Origin: DATKEH01 sp035546355 | Lineage (GTDB): Bacteria; Acidobacteriota; Thermoanaerobaculia; Multivoradales; JAIOJS01 | DNA: 8,150 nucleotides | Assembly: GCA_035546355.1 (NCBI GenBank) | Contig: DATKEH010000334.1 | Span: 1-8,150 of the forward strand | Direction: 5' to 3' | Part shown: positions 1 to 6,519 of the stretch, one piece after another | Position numbering within the stretch: the first letter of the stretch is position 1 | How the letters are laid out: each line of letters starts with the position of its first letter | The notes under the pieces: model-generated | Database searches by the model: none | Told to the model about the DNA's origin: nothing | What the model saw: only the letters and a program-made list of their open reading frames with translations | Position numbers and translations under genes: made by a program

Positions 1-43
1 GCGGCGGACAGCGCCGATGGAGCTCAGCCGTGTCGATTCCGGC

Positions 44-2281
44 TCACAGGATCCAGGCGTAGCCGACCTTGACGAAGAAGGTGCGGTCGCTGCGCGTCAG
101 GTCGACCTGGTCGAAGCCCACGCTGGTGTCGGAGTAGCCGAGGAACAGCACCGTCTGCGGGTTGACCTTGTAGGAGAACAGCAGCTGGGTGAACAGGTCC
201 TCGCTCTGCGCCGCGACCGGGAAGGAGTAGAGCGCCGGGTCGCGCTCGACGTCGGTGTACTGGAGGATGGCGCGGACCAACGAGCGGACGGTGAAGTTGT
301 AGACCGCCCGCAGCTGCGTCAGCTCAGCCTCGAACAGCTGCCGCCCCCCGAGCACCTCGAGCTCCTGCAGGGCGTGGTCGAGCTTCAGGTTGAGATGCCG
401 CCCGAGCTTGAGCTCCATCGCCGGGCGCAGGAAGAGGGCGTCGGCCGGGCGGTTGTTGGCGAAGTCGATCGCCTCCCGCACCTGGCCGGAAAACGACAGC
501 ACGACGCTGCCCGTGGGCTGTATGGAGGCGAACAGGTTGACGCGGTCGAGGTCCTCGTAGAGCACGCCGCCGAAGCGCGTCTTCTCCCGCGCCAGGTTGG
601 CGTTGAGCACCGACTGCAGCGGCCCGTTGACGGTGCCGAACAGCCAGTACCCCTCGTCGGTGAGCTCGCCGTCGTGGTCCTCGACGCGCTCGTAGCTGGT
701 GCCGACGAGCAGCGAGCTCCACCACGCCCCCTCGCGCGGCCACAGGCGGCGGATCAGCCCGAGGTCCAGGGATCGCAGGTCCACCCGCGGCACGAAGCCG
801 CTGTCGGCGCGGAAGCCGGGATCGAAGTCCTCGTAGTCGACGCTGGCGACCCAGTTGCGGCTGAAGTGGTCGTACCCGACTACCAAGCCGTCGCCGCCGA
901 AGCTGCCCGCCGGCTGGGCGAAGCCCGTAGCGAGAGCGTCGGGGTAACGGGTGTCCGAGCGCAGGTACTGCAAGCGCACCGAGTCGGTGTCGGTGAGGCG
1001 CAGGAAGCCGTCGAGGCCGCCGACGCGGTTGTGGTAGTCGTCCCCCTCGCGGCCGGCGTAGAGCACGCCCAGCGTCGAGCGCTGCCCGACGTCGCGGCGG
1101 TAGCGCAGCACGCCGGCGGTGACCTCGTCGTCCAGGAAGGCGAAGGCCGAGCCCTGGTTGGAGGGGAGGATCAGGCTGTTGACCTCGTCCTCGGTGACGA
1201 AGACGCCGAAGGCGTGGGGACCGGTCTTGCCGGTGGTCTTGACGCCCCAGCCCGGGTCGACCACGGTGCGGGTGAAGACCGCGTCGATCGGCGTGTCGAA
1301 GAAGTCGGCCCCCTCGAGGAAGAAGGGGCGCTTCTCGGGGAAGAACAGGGCGAAGCGCTCGTTGACGGCGAGCTGCGCCACGTCGGCCTCTACCTGCGAG
1401 AAGTCGGGGTCGACGGCGCCGATGAGGGTGACGCTCGGGGTCACCCCCCAGCGGACGGTGAGCCCCAGCTCCACGTCTTCGTTACCCGATTCCAGGTCGC
1501 CGGCGGGGAAGTCGCGGCGCACGTCGGTGCGGGTGGCGGTGGCCGTCGGGTCGAGCTCGAGATTGCGCCCCGGCTCGAGGCCCGAGAACCCGGCGAAGCG
1601 GTGGTACTGGCACAGGCCGCAGCCGCGGTCGCGGTCGGTGGGGTGGTCGGCCATGCGATGGCGGACGTTGCGCGGCCAGGAGCGCCCGAGCCCCATCAGC
1701 CAGGTCTGCTCGCCGGAGGTGGCCGGGAAACGGAGCTGCTTGAGGGGGATGGCGATCTCGACGACGTAGCCGTCAGCGGTGATCCTCCCGGCGGAGTCCC
1801 AGATCAGGTCGAACGACCAGTCCTCGCTGCCGTCGACCTCGCTGTTGAAGGCGTCCGCCTGCACGCCCAGCGGGTTGACCCGAAACTGGTAGGCGCGCCG
1901 CTCGTCGGCGAAGGTGTCGACCAGCAGCGACACGTGGTCGTCCTGCACGAAGGTCTCGATGGAGTCGCGGTCCATGAGATGGGCGCGGATCCTCCCCGGT
2001 TCGGGGTCGTGCGCCCGCCAGGCGACGTACAGGTGGTCGTCGTCGTAGGTCACCAGCGCCTCGGTGGCCACCGGCGGCGGCGCGTTGTCCCCCGGCGTCC
2101 ACTCGTAGAGGATCGGCACCTCCAGGGCCTGCCCCCACGCCGGCTCGTCGAGCACGGCGTCGACGTCGATCGACGAGGCGGCCCGTGGCACCTGGAAGGT
2201 CTGGCGCCCGGGCAGCGGCGGCGCCTCCTGGGCGAACAGGGGGGCGGCGGCGAGAGCTACGAGCAGGGTGGCCGGGCGCAT
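44..2281 (-). CDS. DUF5916 family protein: exported, CBM9-like N-terminal domain plus predicted outer-membrane beta-barrel
   Basis: A complete 745-residue protein. It opens with a short signal peptide (MRPATLLVALAAAPLFAQEA, likely cut near residue 17-18). Residues about 37-185 resemble a carbohydrate-binding family 9-like beta-sandwich (SIDVDAVLDEPAWG near 37, a LYVAWRAHDPE strand near 84). The DUF5916 hallmark follows: DPDFSQVEAD at 291-300 and FFPEKRPFFLEG at 313-324. The remainder, to residue 745, is a series of alternating strands with short turns, typical of an outer-membrane barrel, ending in an aromatic-rich strand (TFFVKVGYAWIL). The length is normal for the family. The start is supported by a GAGGG Shine-Dalgarno at 2289-2293, 7 nt upstream. 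Family function is not established; binding or uptake of glycans or other polymers at the cell surface is only an inference. An unusual CxxC (C221, C224) sits in the linker between the domains. It lies 59 nt downstream of the SRPBCC gene with no obvious terminator between, so co-transcription is possible. Confidence 0.93.
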   Translation of the reverse strand: MRPATLLVALAAAPLFAQEAPPLPGRQTFQVPRAASSIDVDAVLDEPAWGQALEVPILYEWTPGDNAPPPVATEALVTYDDDHLYVAWRAHDPEPGRIRAHLMDRDSIETFVQDDHVSLLVDTFADERRAYQFRVNPLGVQADAFNSEVDGSEDWSFDLIWDSAGRITADGYVVEIAIPLKQLRFPATSGEQTWLMGLGRSWPRNVRHRMADHPTDRDRGCGLCQYHRFAGFSGLEPGRNLELDPTATATRTDVRRDFPAGDLESGNEDVELGLTVRWGVTPSVTLIGAVDPDFSQVEADVAQLAVNERFALFFPEKRPFFLEGADFFDTPIDAVFTRTVVDPGWGVKTTGKTGPHAFGVFVTEDEVNSLILPSNQGSAFAFLDDEVTAGVLRYRRDVGQRSTLGVLYAGREGDDYHNRVGGLDGFLRLTDTDSVRLQYLRSDTRYPDALATGFAQPAGSFGGDGLVVGYDHFSRNWVASVDYEDFDPGFRADSGFVPRVDLRSLDLGLIRRLWPREGAWWSSLLVGTSYERVEDHDGELTDEGYWLFGTVNGPLQSVLNANLAREKTRFGGVLYEDLDRVNLFASIQPTGSVVLSFSGQVREAIDFANNRPADALFLRPAMELKLGRHLNLKLDHALQELEVLGGRQLFEAELTQLRAVYNFTVRSLVRAILQYTDVERDPALYSFPVAAQSEDLFTQLLFSYKVNPQTVLFLGYSDTSVGFDQVDLTRSDRTFFVKVGYAWIL

Positions 2282-2340
2282 CGGGTATCCCTCGCGAGAT
2301 CGCCTCGTGCTGTTCTACGGAAGGAGCGGCTCGTAGGTTA

Positions 2341-2847
2341 TCAGCGAGGGCGAGCCCGCCCGCAACGCGGGCGCAGGGCGCGGCGCAGCAGGCGTACCCA
2401 GGGCGACCAGCGGCGCTGCGGGGGGTCCCCTCCCAGCGCTCGTTCGGCGCGGTCCAGGGCATCCTCGAGGAGCGCGTCGTGCAGCGGCCGGAAGACCAGC
2501 GGCCAGCTGAGGCGGGCGCGGCCGTCGGCCTCCATCTCCAGGACGTGGCGCAGGAGGGTCTCCTGCGGCCCGAGGGCCTCGACCTCCAGGCGGTGGTGAC
2601 CGTGGAAGCCGCGCGGCGCGGTGAAGCGGAAGCGCACGCGGGCGCCCGGCGCGTACTCCTCGACGAGGTAGCGGATGGGGCCGTGGCCGCCGGCGGCGCC
2701 GGGCGCGAGGCCGCCGGCGAGGCGCATGGCCGGCCAGCGGTCGTGCGGCCAGAAACGATCCTCGTCGGTCGCCAGCGAGTCGAGCAGCGGCCCCACTGCC
2801 GCGGCGGCCGCCGGCAGCCTCCGGGCGTGGACGTTCGTCACCCGCAT
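2341..2847 (-). CDS. SRPBCC-fold (START/Bet v1-like) protein of unknown ligand
   Basis: A 168-residue cytoplasmic protein with no signal peptide or membrane segment. Seen in the sequence: a conserved N-terminal block (LATDEDRFWPHDRWPAMRL at 25-43), a GGHGPIRYLVEEYAPG strand block at 53-68, VRFRFTAPRGFHGHHRLEVE at 71-90, and a C-terminal amphipathic helix (FRPLHDALLEDALDRAE at 119-135). Beta strands followed by a long C-terminal helix are the SRPBCC (polyketide cyclase/START-like) pattern, which encloses a hydrophobic ligand pocket. Its ATG overlaps the end of the hydrolase gene by 10 nt and has no Shine-Dalgarno, so translation is probably coupled to the upstream gene. A GTG two codons later would give a 4-nt GTGA overlap and is a possible alternative start. 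I recall closely similar proteins beside TetR and alpha/beta-hydrolase genes in other high-GC bacteria; this is memory, not a search. The arginine-rich C-terminal tail looks lineage-specific. Ligand and role are unknown. Confidence 0.82.
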   Translation of the reverse strand: MRVTNVHARRLPAAAAAVGPLLDSLATDEDRFWPHDRWPAMRLAGGLAPGAAGGHGPIRYLVEEYAPGARVRFRFTAPRGFHGHHRLEVEALGPQETLLRHVLEMEADGRARLSWPLVFRPLHDALLEDALDRAERALGGDPPQRRWSPWVRLLRRALRPRCGRARPR

Positions 2848-3773
2848 GGCGCGCTGCCGCGGAGATCGGCGACGCCTGGCGCTGTGGGCGCCGCGGCCTC
2901 GCCGCCGAGCACGAACTCGACCGCGCGGTCGACCACCCCGGGGTCGCGAAGGATGCGGTTGTGCCCCAACCCCTGGGTGCGCTCCAGGCGCGCGCCGGGC
3001 CAGCGGGCCACCAGCTCCTCGACCGGCGCCAGCGGCGCCTCGCGGTCGTCGCGGTCGTGCAGCGCCAGCAGCGGCGTGCGCAGCGACGGCGCCATCCGGC
3101 GGGGATCCAGCTCCTCCCACGCGACGCCGATGCGCGCCTCCACCCGGCGCCGCAGGCGCTCCGCGAAGTCGGCGCCGAGCCCGAGCTCGGCGGCGAAGCG
3201 CCGGGCGTAGGAGGGCAGGTCGGCCCCGGCGGCGAGAAACACCGCACGCCCGACGGCCAGCCCGCGGCCGAGGGCGCGGGTGGCGGCGACCGCGCCGGCC
3301 GAATGGGCGACCACCGCCACGAACGGCCCGTAGCGGGGGCCGGCGGCCTCCAGGCCGTCGGCCATGGCGACCAGCGAGGAGGAGCGGCCGGGCGAGGCGC
3401 CGTGCCCCGGGGCGTCGAGGGCGACCGCCGACAGCCCCGCCTGCCGCAGCGCCGGCACGAAGGCCGAGAGCTGCGAGGCGCGCCCCTCCCAACCGTGCAC
3501 CAGCAGCACCGGCGGCCCCGCGCCCCAACTCCAGGCGGCGACGGCGCCGTGCGCGGTCGGCACCACCGAGCGGTGCGCCTCGCGCAGCGTCCGCGACTCC
3601 CGCTGCGGCACGCGCCGGCGGCGGGTGGCGAGGAAGAGCCGGGCCGAGATCCCTGCCGCCGCGGCGGGCGCCAAGCGGCCGACGAGGGCGAGGGGAGCTC
3701 GGATCGCCGCCGGCAGAAGAGAACGATCGTGCTGTTGGGTCGGTCGACGCATCGCGACTACGGAACCGCTCAT
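2838..3773 (-). CDS. Alpha/beta-fold hydrolase
   Basis: A 311-residue protein with an intact alpha/beta-hydrolase layout. The oxyanion-hole loop HGWEG is at 93-97. The strand and turn VALDAPGHGAS are at 117-127. The nucleophile elbow is AHSAG with Ser158, the acidic residue lies in HDRDD (probably Asp243), and the catalytic His is His271 in GLGHNRIL. The elbow has Ala where the classical GxSxG motif has its first Gly, a known variation. Residues about 21-48 are hydrophobic and are followed by an RRRR cluster; there is no clear signal peptide, so it may be cytoplasmic or membrane-associated. The first ATG is preferred because a GGAGG Shine-Dalgarno (3780-3784) precedes it at normal spacing; a second ATG seven codons in is less favoured. 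It starts 14 nt after the TetR stop and its end overlaps the SRPBCC start. Likely an esterase or lipase-like enzyme of unknown substrate, under the control of the TetR gene ahead of it. Confidence 0.92.
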   Translation of the reverse strand: MSGSVVAMRRPTQQHDRSLLPAAIRAPLALVGRLAPAAAAGISARLFLATRRRRVPQRESRTLREAHRSVVPTAHGAVAAWSWGAGPPVLLVHGWEGRASQLSAFVPALRQAGLSAVALDAPGHGASPGRSSSLVAMADGLEAAGPRYGPFVAVVAHSAGAVAATRALGRGLAVGRAVFLAAGADLPSYARRFAAELGLGADFAERLRRRVEARIGVAWEELDPRRMAPSLRTPLLALHDRDDREAPLAPVEELVARWPGARLERTQGLGHNRILRDPGVVDRAVEFVLGGEAAAPTAPGVADLRGSAPCG

Positions 3774-3779
3774 GGATCC

Positions 3780-3784
3780 CCTCC
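3780..3784 (-). promoter_or_regulatory. Shine-Dalgarno of the hydrolase gene
   Basis: GGAGG on the minus strand, 6 nt ahead of the ATG at 3773-3771. It decides the hydrolase start over the in-frame ATG at 3752-3750. It lies just after the TetR stop codon, as expected for the second cistron of an operon. Confidence 0.75.
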
Positions 3785-3787
3785 GGT

Positions 3788-4387
3788 TCAGGTGGGCCGC
3801 CGGCAGGCGCCCATCAGGTCGCTGAACGCGCGGCGGGCCCGGGCCTCGGCTCGCGGGTCGCGCATCAGCCGGCTGAAGTGGTGGAAGGCGAGGATGATGG
3901 CGTACAGGTCGTAGGCGAGCTGCTCGCCATCGAGGTCTTCGCGGAAGTGCCCCTCGCCCACCCCCAGGCGGGCGGCGGTGGCCAGCGCCTCGATCCAGTC
4001 GCGCTGGTAGGCGACCAGCCGGTCGCGCACCGGCCCCGGCCGGTCGTCGAGCTCGTTGGCGGTGGCGATGAAGACGCACCCCCCGGGCAGGAACGGCGCC
4101 TGCTCCCACTCGAGCCAGCGGTCGAACAGGGCGCGCACCCGCGGCTCGCCCCGCGCCTCCTTGAGCGCCGGCGCGATCACCGTGTCGACGAAGCGCGCCA
4201 CCGCCTCCTCGAGCACCTCCAGCTGCAGCTGCTCCTTGGAGTGGAAGTGGGCGAAGAGGCCGCTCTTGGACATCCCCACCTCGCGCGCCAGGTGGCCGAT
4301 GGACAGCGCCTCCAGCCCGAGGCGGGACGCCGCCGCCAGCGCCTGGTCGAGGATCGCCGCCCGGGTCGCTTCGCCCTTGGTCGCCAT
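3788..4387 (-). CDS. TetR/AcrR family transcriptional regulator
   Basis: A 199-residue repressor-type protein. The N-terminal TetR DNA-binding domain (about residues 6-52) is clear: helix 1 GEATRAAILDQALAAAS, then helix-turn-helix IGHLAREVGMSKSGLFAHFHSKEQL at 30-54, matching the family pattern of A-x-x-x-G-(V/M)-S-x-x-x-(L/I)-(Y/F)-x-H-F. The C-terminal domain (about 55-195) is helical and carries PGGCVFIATANELDDRPGPVRD at 101-122, a block I associate with a subset of AcrR-like regulators. The ATG at 4387 is chosen because the HTH sits at the usual distance from it and a strong promoter places the transcript start at about 4388-4389. Upstream in-frame starts would lie inside that promoter. 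There is no Shine-Dalgarno, which fits leaderless translation. First gene of the minus-strand operon with the hydrolase and SRPBCC genes; it probably represses its own operon. The ligand is unknown and may be a substrate or product of the hydrolase (inference). Confidence 0.93.
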   Translation of the reverse strand: MATKGEATRAAILDQALAAASRLGLEALSIGHLAREVGMSKSGLFAHFHSKEQLQLEVLEEAVARFVDTVIAPALKEARGEPRVRALFDRWLEWEQAPFLPGGCVFIATANELDDRPGPVRDRLVAYQRDWIEALATAARLGVGEGHFREDLDGEQLAYDLYAIILAFHHFSRLMRDPRAEARARRAFSDLMGACRRPT

Positions 4388-4403
4388 CGGCCGAGAAAAT
4401 AGC

Positions 4404-4415
4404 ACGACCGTTCGT
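4404..4415. promoter_or_regulatory. Putative TetR operator (imperfect palindrome)
   Basis: The 12-bp sequence ACGACCGTTCGT has ACGA/TCGT arms and a CG centre, with 5 of 6 base pairs symmetric. It lies inside the spacer between the -35 and -10 of the repressor promoter, a classic position for steric autorepression. Palindromes with ACGA/TCGT arms are common among AcrR/TetR operators. That this repressor binds here is inferred from position and symmetry only. Confidence 0.55.
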
Positions 4416-4420
4416 ATACT
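4415..4420 (+). promoter_or_regulatory. Possible -10 element for the divergent plus-strand gene
   Basis: TATACT on the plus strand differs from the TATAAT consensus at one position. It shares its last base with the -35 hexamer of the minus-strand promoter and its first base with the operator. No good -35 lies 16-18 nt upstream (best match 3 of 6), so if real it is weak or activator-assisted. It would give the downstream gene a 5' leader of about 160 nt. Confidence 0.35.
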
Positions 4421-4435
4421 GTCAACCCTCTTCGA

Positions 4436-4587
4436 GGAGAATCGGCGCATCCCGGTTGATGGATCGTCGCGGAGAATCGCGTCTGTAGCCGGTGACGAGA
4501 TGCCGCCAGGATCGCAGCGCGTTCGTCCTCGCCGGCGGAGAACGGAGGGCGTGCGCACCGCAGCCTGGGATCGAAGGAGGAGAATCG
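4436..4587 (+). repeat. Leader with three copies of GGAGAATCG
   Basis: The leader of the propeller gene contains the exact 9-mer GGAGAATCG at 4436-4444, 4471-4479 and 4579-4587; the last copy ends directly at the ATG and includes part of the Shine-Dalgarno. The first two copies are not followed by a substantial reading frame. A 9-codon frame at 4459-4488 (ATG to TAG) overlaps the second copy but lacks a properly spaced ribosome site. The rest of 4388-4587 shows no gene. Confidence 0.4.
4575..4582 (+). promoter_or_regulatory. Strong Shine-Dalgarno that sets the propeller gene start
   Basis: AGGAGGAG, with AGGAGG ending 7 nt before the ATG at 4588. It selects this start over an in-frame ATG 32 codons upstream (4492) and places a signal peptide exactly at the N-terminus. 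Confidence 0.85.
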
Positions 4588-6303
4588 ATGCGAAAATTCG
4601 AGTCCGCATTAGCGGCCATCGTCGCGGCGGCCCTGGCCGTGCCGGCGTGCGCCGCGCCCCCAGCCACCGCCCTGATCGTCGACGGCGCCGGCAAGGCGGT
4701 GCTGCGCGTCGAGCTGCCGGAGCTTCGCGAGGTGGCGCGCGGAGATCTGCCGTTGCCGCCCCACGAGGCGGTGCCCTCGCCCGACGGCGCGCGCCTGGCG
4801 GTGCTCCACCGCGGCACGGGCAGCATCTCCTTCTGGGCCGAGACCTATCAGCCCGAAGCGCCCGCCCACCTCTACCTCCTCGACCCCACGACCCTCGCGG
4901 TCGCCCATGCGGTCCCCCTCGGCTGGGGCACGCCGGCGGTCGTCTGGAGCCCGGACGGCGGCCGCCTCGTCGCCTTCACGCCCGGCTTCACGCCGCGGCG
5001 CAAGGGCAGCCCGGTCGCGGGCGAGATGGTCGCCGTCGACGCCACCACCGGCGCCGCGCGGCGCCTCGACCTCGGCCGGCCGGCGCAGGCGTTCCTGCCG
5101 CTGCCGGGAGGCGGTGGGGCGGTGGTCTTCTTCGAGGCGCTCACCGGCAAGCAGGGCTCGCGCCCTGCGGAGCTCGCCTTCGTCGACCTCGGGACCCTCG
5201 AGATCGCGGCGCGGTTGACGCTGGCGGGCAACCCGCAGGCGCCGGTGACGCTGGCCGGGGACGAGCACCTCTACCTGATCGACCCCGGGCAGCGCGGCGC
5301 CCGCGGGGCACTGCTCGTCGTCTCGACCGTGCAGCGCACCCTCGCCCGCACCGTCGAGCTCGGCATGCGCCCCGAGGTCGCCGTCCTCGACGACGCCGGC
5401 GGGCGACTGCTGCTGTTCGCCATGGAGGGCAAGGACGTGCCGCTGCGCGACCGCATGGGGCTGTTGCACGTGGTGAGCGGCGGCGACAGCCGCGCCACGG
5501 TGCGGGTACCGTGGCAGCCGGCCCAGGTGCGCCTCTCCGCCGACGGCGCCACGGCGTGGGTGCTGGGCGCGCTGGCGGTGTCCACCGTCGACCTGGCGAG
5601 GGGCACGGCATCGCCCCAGCTGGCGGTGGGCAACGGCAGCTTTGCCCTCGCCGTGACCGACGACGCCAGCCGCGCCTACGTGCTGCGGCTCACGAACGAG
5701 GTGTGCTGCGCCATGACGGTGGTCGACCTGCCGGCGCTGCGCGAGGTCGAGAAGCTCTCCACCGGCAGCACCGGCGAACGCATCTTCCAGGCGCTCGGCG
5801 CGGCGGCCGCGAGCTACGCCTCCTACCAGGTGGAGAAGGAGCGGGCGGTCGAGCGCGGGCGCTCGACTTTCTACTACACGATCTACGCGCCGCGGGTGGC
5901 GACGCCGGCCGTCGCGCCGCTGGTCGCCGGGCCGGACGGCACCGCCTTCGCCCTCGACGTGCAGACCGACGACGTCACCGTCGTCAGCCGTGAGGGGCAG
6001 CGGCTGGCGAACGTCGACGTCGCCGCCGGCGGTCGGTGGCTCCAGTGGCTCTCCCCGCAGCAGGTGCTGGCCGCGGTCGGCCAGGAGGCGGTGACCCTGA
6101 TCGACGCGGCGACCCGGCAATCGATCCAGACGCTGTCGTTCCGGTGGCGCGCCCAGGACGTCGTCACCGCTCCCGAGCACGGGCTGGCGCTGATCCTCGG
6201 CGCCCACGAGGTGGTGGCCGTGGAGTCGGCCAGTGGCCGCACCCTCGCCCGCCGCGACGGCTTCGGCTCCCTGGCGCAGGTGCTGGTGGAGGGCGGCCCG
6301 TAG
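4588..6303 (+). CDS. Exported beta-propeller-like protein, family not recognised
   Basis: A 571-residue protein with a clear signal peptide: charged MRK, a hydrophobic core at about 7-18 and a likely signal peptidase I site after Cys21-Ala22 or Ala23. The VPAC sequence is a poor lipobox because Pro is at -2. The mature part is made of strand-turn repeats resembling YVTN/WD40-like blades: VPSPDGARLAVLH (62-74), a YLLDPTTLAVAHAVPL stretch at 96-111, VVWSPDGGRLVAF (118-130), VRLSADGATAWVL (314-326), LAVTDDASRAYVL (354-366) and VVDLPALREVEKL (378-390). The xSPDGxxL and (V/L)DxxT(G/L) signatures are what I see; about six or seven blades fit the length. Residues about 396-435 form a likely helical insertion (Ala-rich, then charged KERAVERGR) that breaks the propeller rhythm. 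Adjacent cysteines at 373-374 could form a vicinal disulfide. Probably periplasmic and a binding or scaffold protein; no catalytic motif recognised. It is divergent from the TetR operon and may share its control region. Confidence 0.88.
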   Translation: MRKFESALAAIVAAALAVPACAAPPATALIVDGAGKAVLRVELPELREVARGDLPLPPHEAVPSPDGARLAVLHRGTGSISFWAETYQPEAPAHLYLLDPTTLAVAHAVPLGWGTPAVVWSPDGGRLVAFTPGFTPRRKGSPVAGEMVAVDATTGAARRLDLGRPAQAFLPLPGGGGAVVFFEALTGKQGSRPAELAFVDLGTLEIAARLTLAGNPQAPVTLAGDEHLYLIDPGQRGARGALLVVSTVQRTLARTVELGMRPEVAVLDDAGGRLLLFAMEGKDVPLRDRMGLLHVVSGGDSRATVRVPWQPAQVRLSADGATAWVLGALAVSTVDLARGTASPQLAVGNGSFALAVTDDASRAYVLRLTNEVCCAMTVVDLPALREVEKLSTGSTGERIFQALGAAAASYASYQVEKERAVERGRSTFYYTIYAPRVATPAVAPLVAGPDGTAFALDVQTDDVTVVSREGQRLANVDVAAGGRWLQWLSPQQVLAAVGQEAVTLIDAATRQSIQTLSFRWRAQDVVTAPEHGLALILGAHEVVAVESASGRTLARRDGFGSLAQVLVEGGP

Positions 6304-6473
6304 ACGGAGTGGAATGGACTCTTCGCCGCGCCTGTTGTAAGCTGTGCACGCGAGAGCCAGGGACCCCTCTACTACTGGGGGCGTCGCTGCGACCAGAAGA
6401 GCCCGAGTCCTTCCCGCCGCTGCCGACAAATCCCGCGAACCCCACAAGGCGAGCACGAGCTCCCGTCCAAGAG

Positions 6474-6492
6474 GATTCCGAACGTCGGAATC
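6474..6492 (+). promoter_or_regulatory. Leader hairpin 1 (8-bp perfect stem)
   Basis: GATTCCGA (6474-6481) pairs perfectly with TCGGAATC (6485-6492) around a 3-nt loop ACG. Its 3' arm overlaps another perfect palindrome, GAATCGATTC (6488-6497), so two mutually exclusive pairings are possible. There is no T-tract, so it is not an intrinsic terminator. A role in RNA stability or translational control, or as a protein-binding DNA palindrome, is inferred. Confidence 0.55.
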
Positions 6493-6502
6493 GATTCGTG
6501 AC

Positions 6503-6519
6503 GGGGACATCCAGTCCCC
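6503..6519 (+). promoter_or_regulatory. Leader hairpin 2 (6-bp GC-rich stem near the RRM start)
   Basis: GGGGAC (6503-6508) pairs with GTCCCC (6514-6519) around the loop ATCCA. It ends 24 nt before the RRM start codon and lies 10 nt after hairpin 1. It is followed by an unstructured purine-rich stretch that contains the only candidate ribosome site. No T-run follows, so it is not a terminator. Confidence 0.55.

Larger units (their letters stand above)
4396..4425 (-). promoter_or_regulatory. Sigma70-type promoter of the TetR-hydrolase-SRPBCC operon
   Basis: Read on the minus strand: a perfect -35 TTGACA (4425-4420), an 18-nt spacer, and a -10 TATTTT (4401-4396); a one-base shift gives CTATTT with a 17-nt spacer. 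This AT-rich patch stands out in very GC-rich surroundings. The transcript would begin about 7 nt past the -10, at 4388-4390, immediately before the repressor ATG at 4387. Confidence 0.75.

Noticed and set aside
26..44. Inverted repeat AGCCG/CGGCT downstream of DUF5916
   Set aside because: Only 5 bp with a 9-nt loop and no T-tract on the minus strand; too weak to call a terminator.
17..2599. Plus-strand open frame of 860 codons opposite the DUF5916 gene
   Set aside because: It is a GC-skewed shadow: the translation is low-complexity (rich in V, E, G, R, A), has no domain motif, and the opposite strand encodes a clear DUF5916 protein with signal peptide and hallmark motifs.
4459..4488. A 9-codon upstream frame in the propeller leader
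   Set aside because: No properly spaced Shine-Dalgarno and no indication of a leader-peptide composition (no codon runs); kept only as a remark.
4388..4609. Upstream in-frame extension of the TetR gene
   Set aside because: It would run through the promoter and operator; the added residues resemble no TetR protein and the HTH is already at the normal distance from the ATG at 4387.
4588..4656. Lipoprotein signal for the propeller protein
   Set aside because: Cys21 follows V-P-A; proline at -2 and lack of Leu at -3 make a poor lipobox, while a signal peptidase I site just after it is good.
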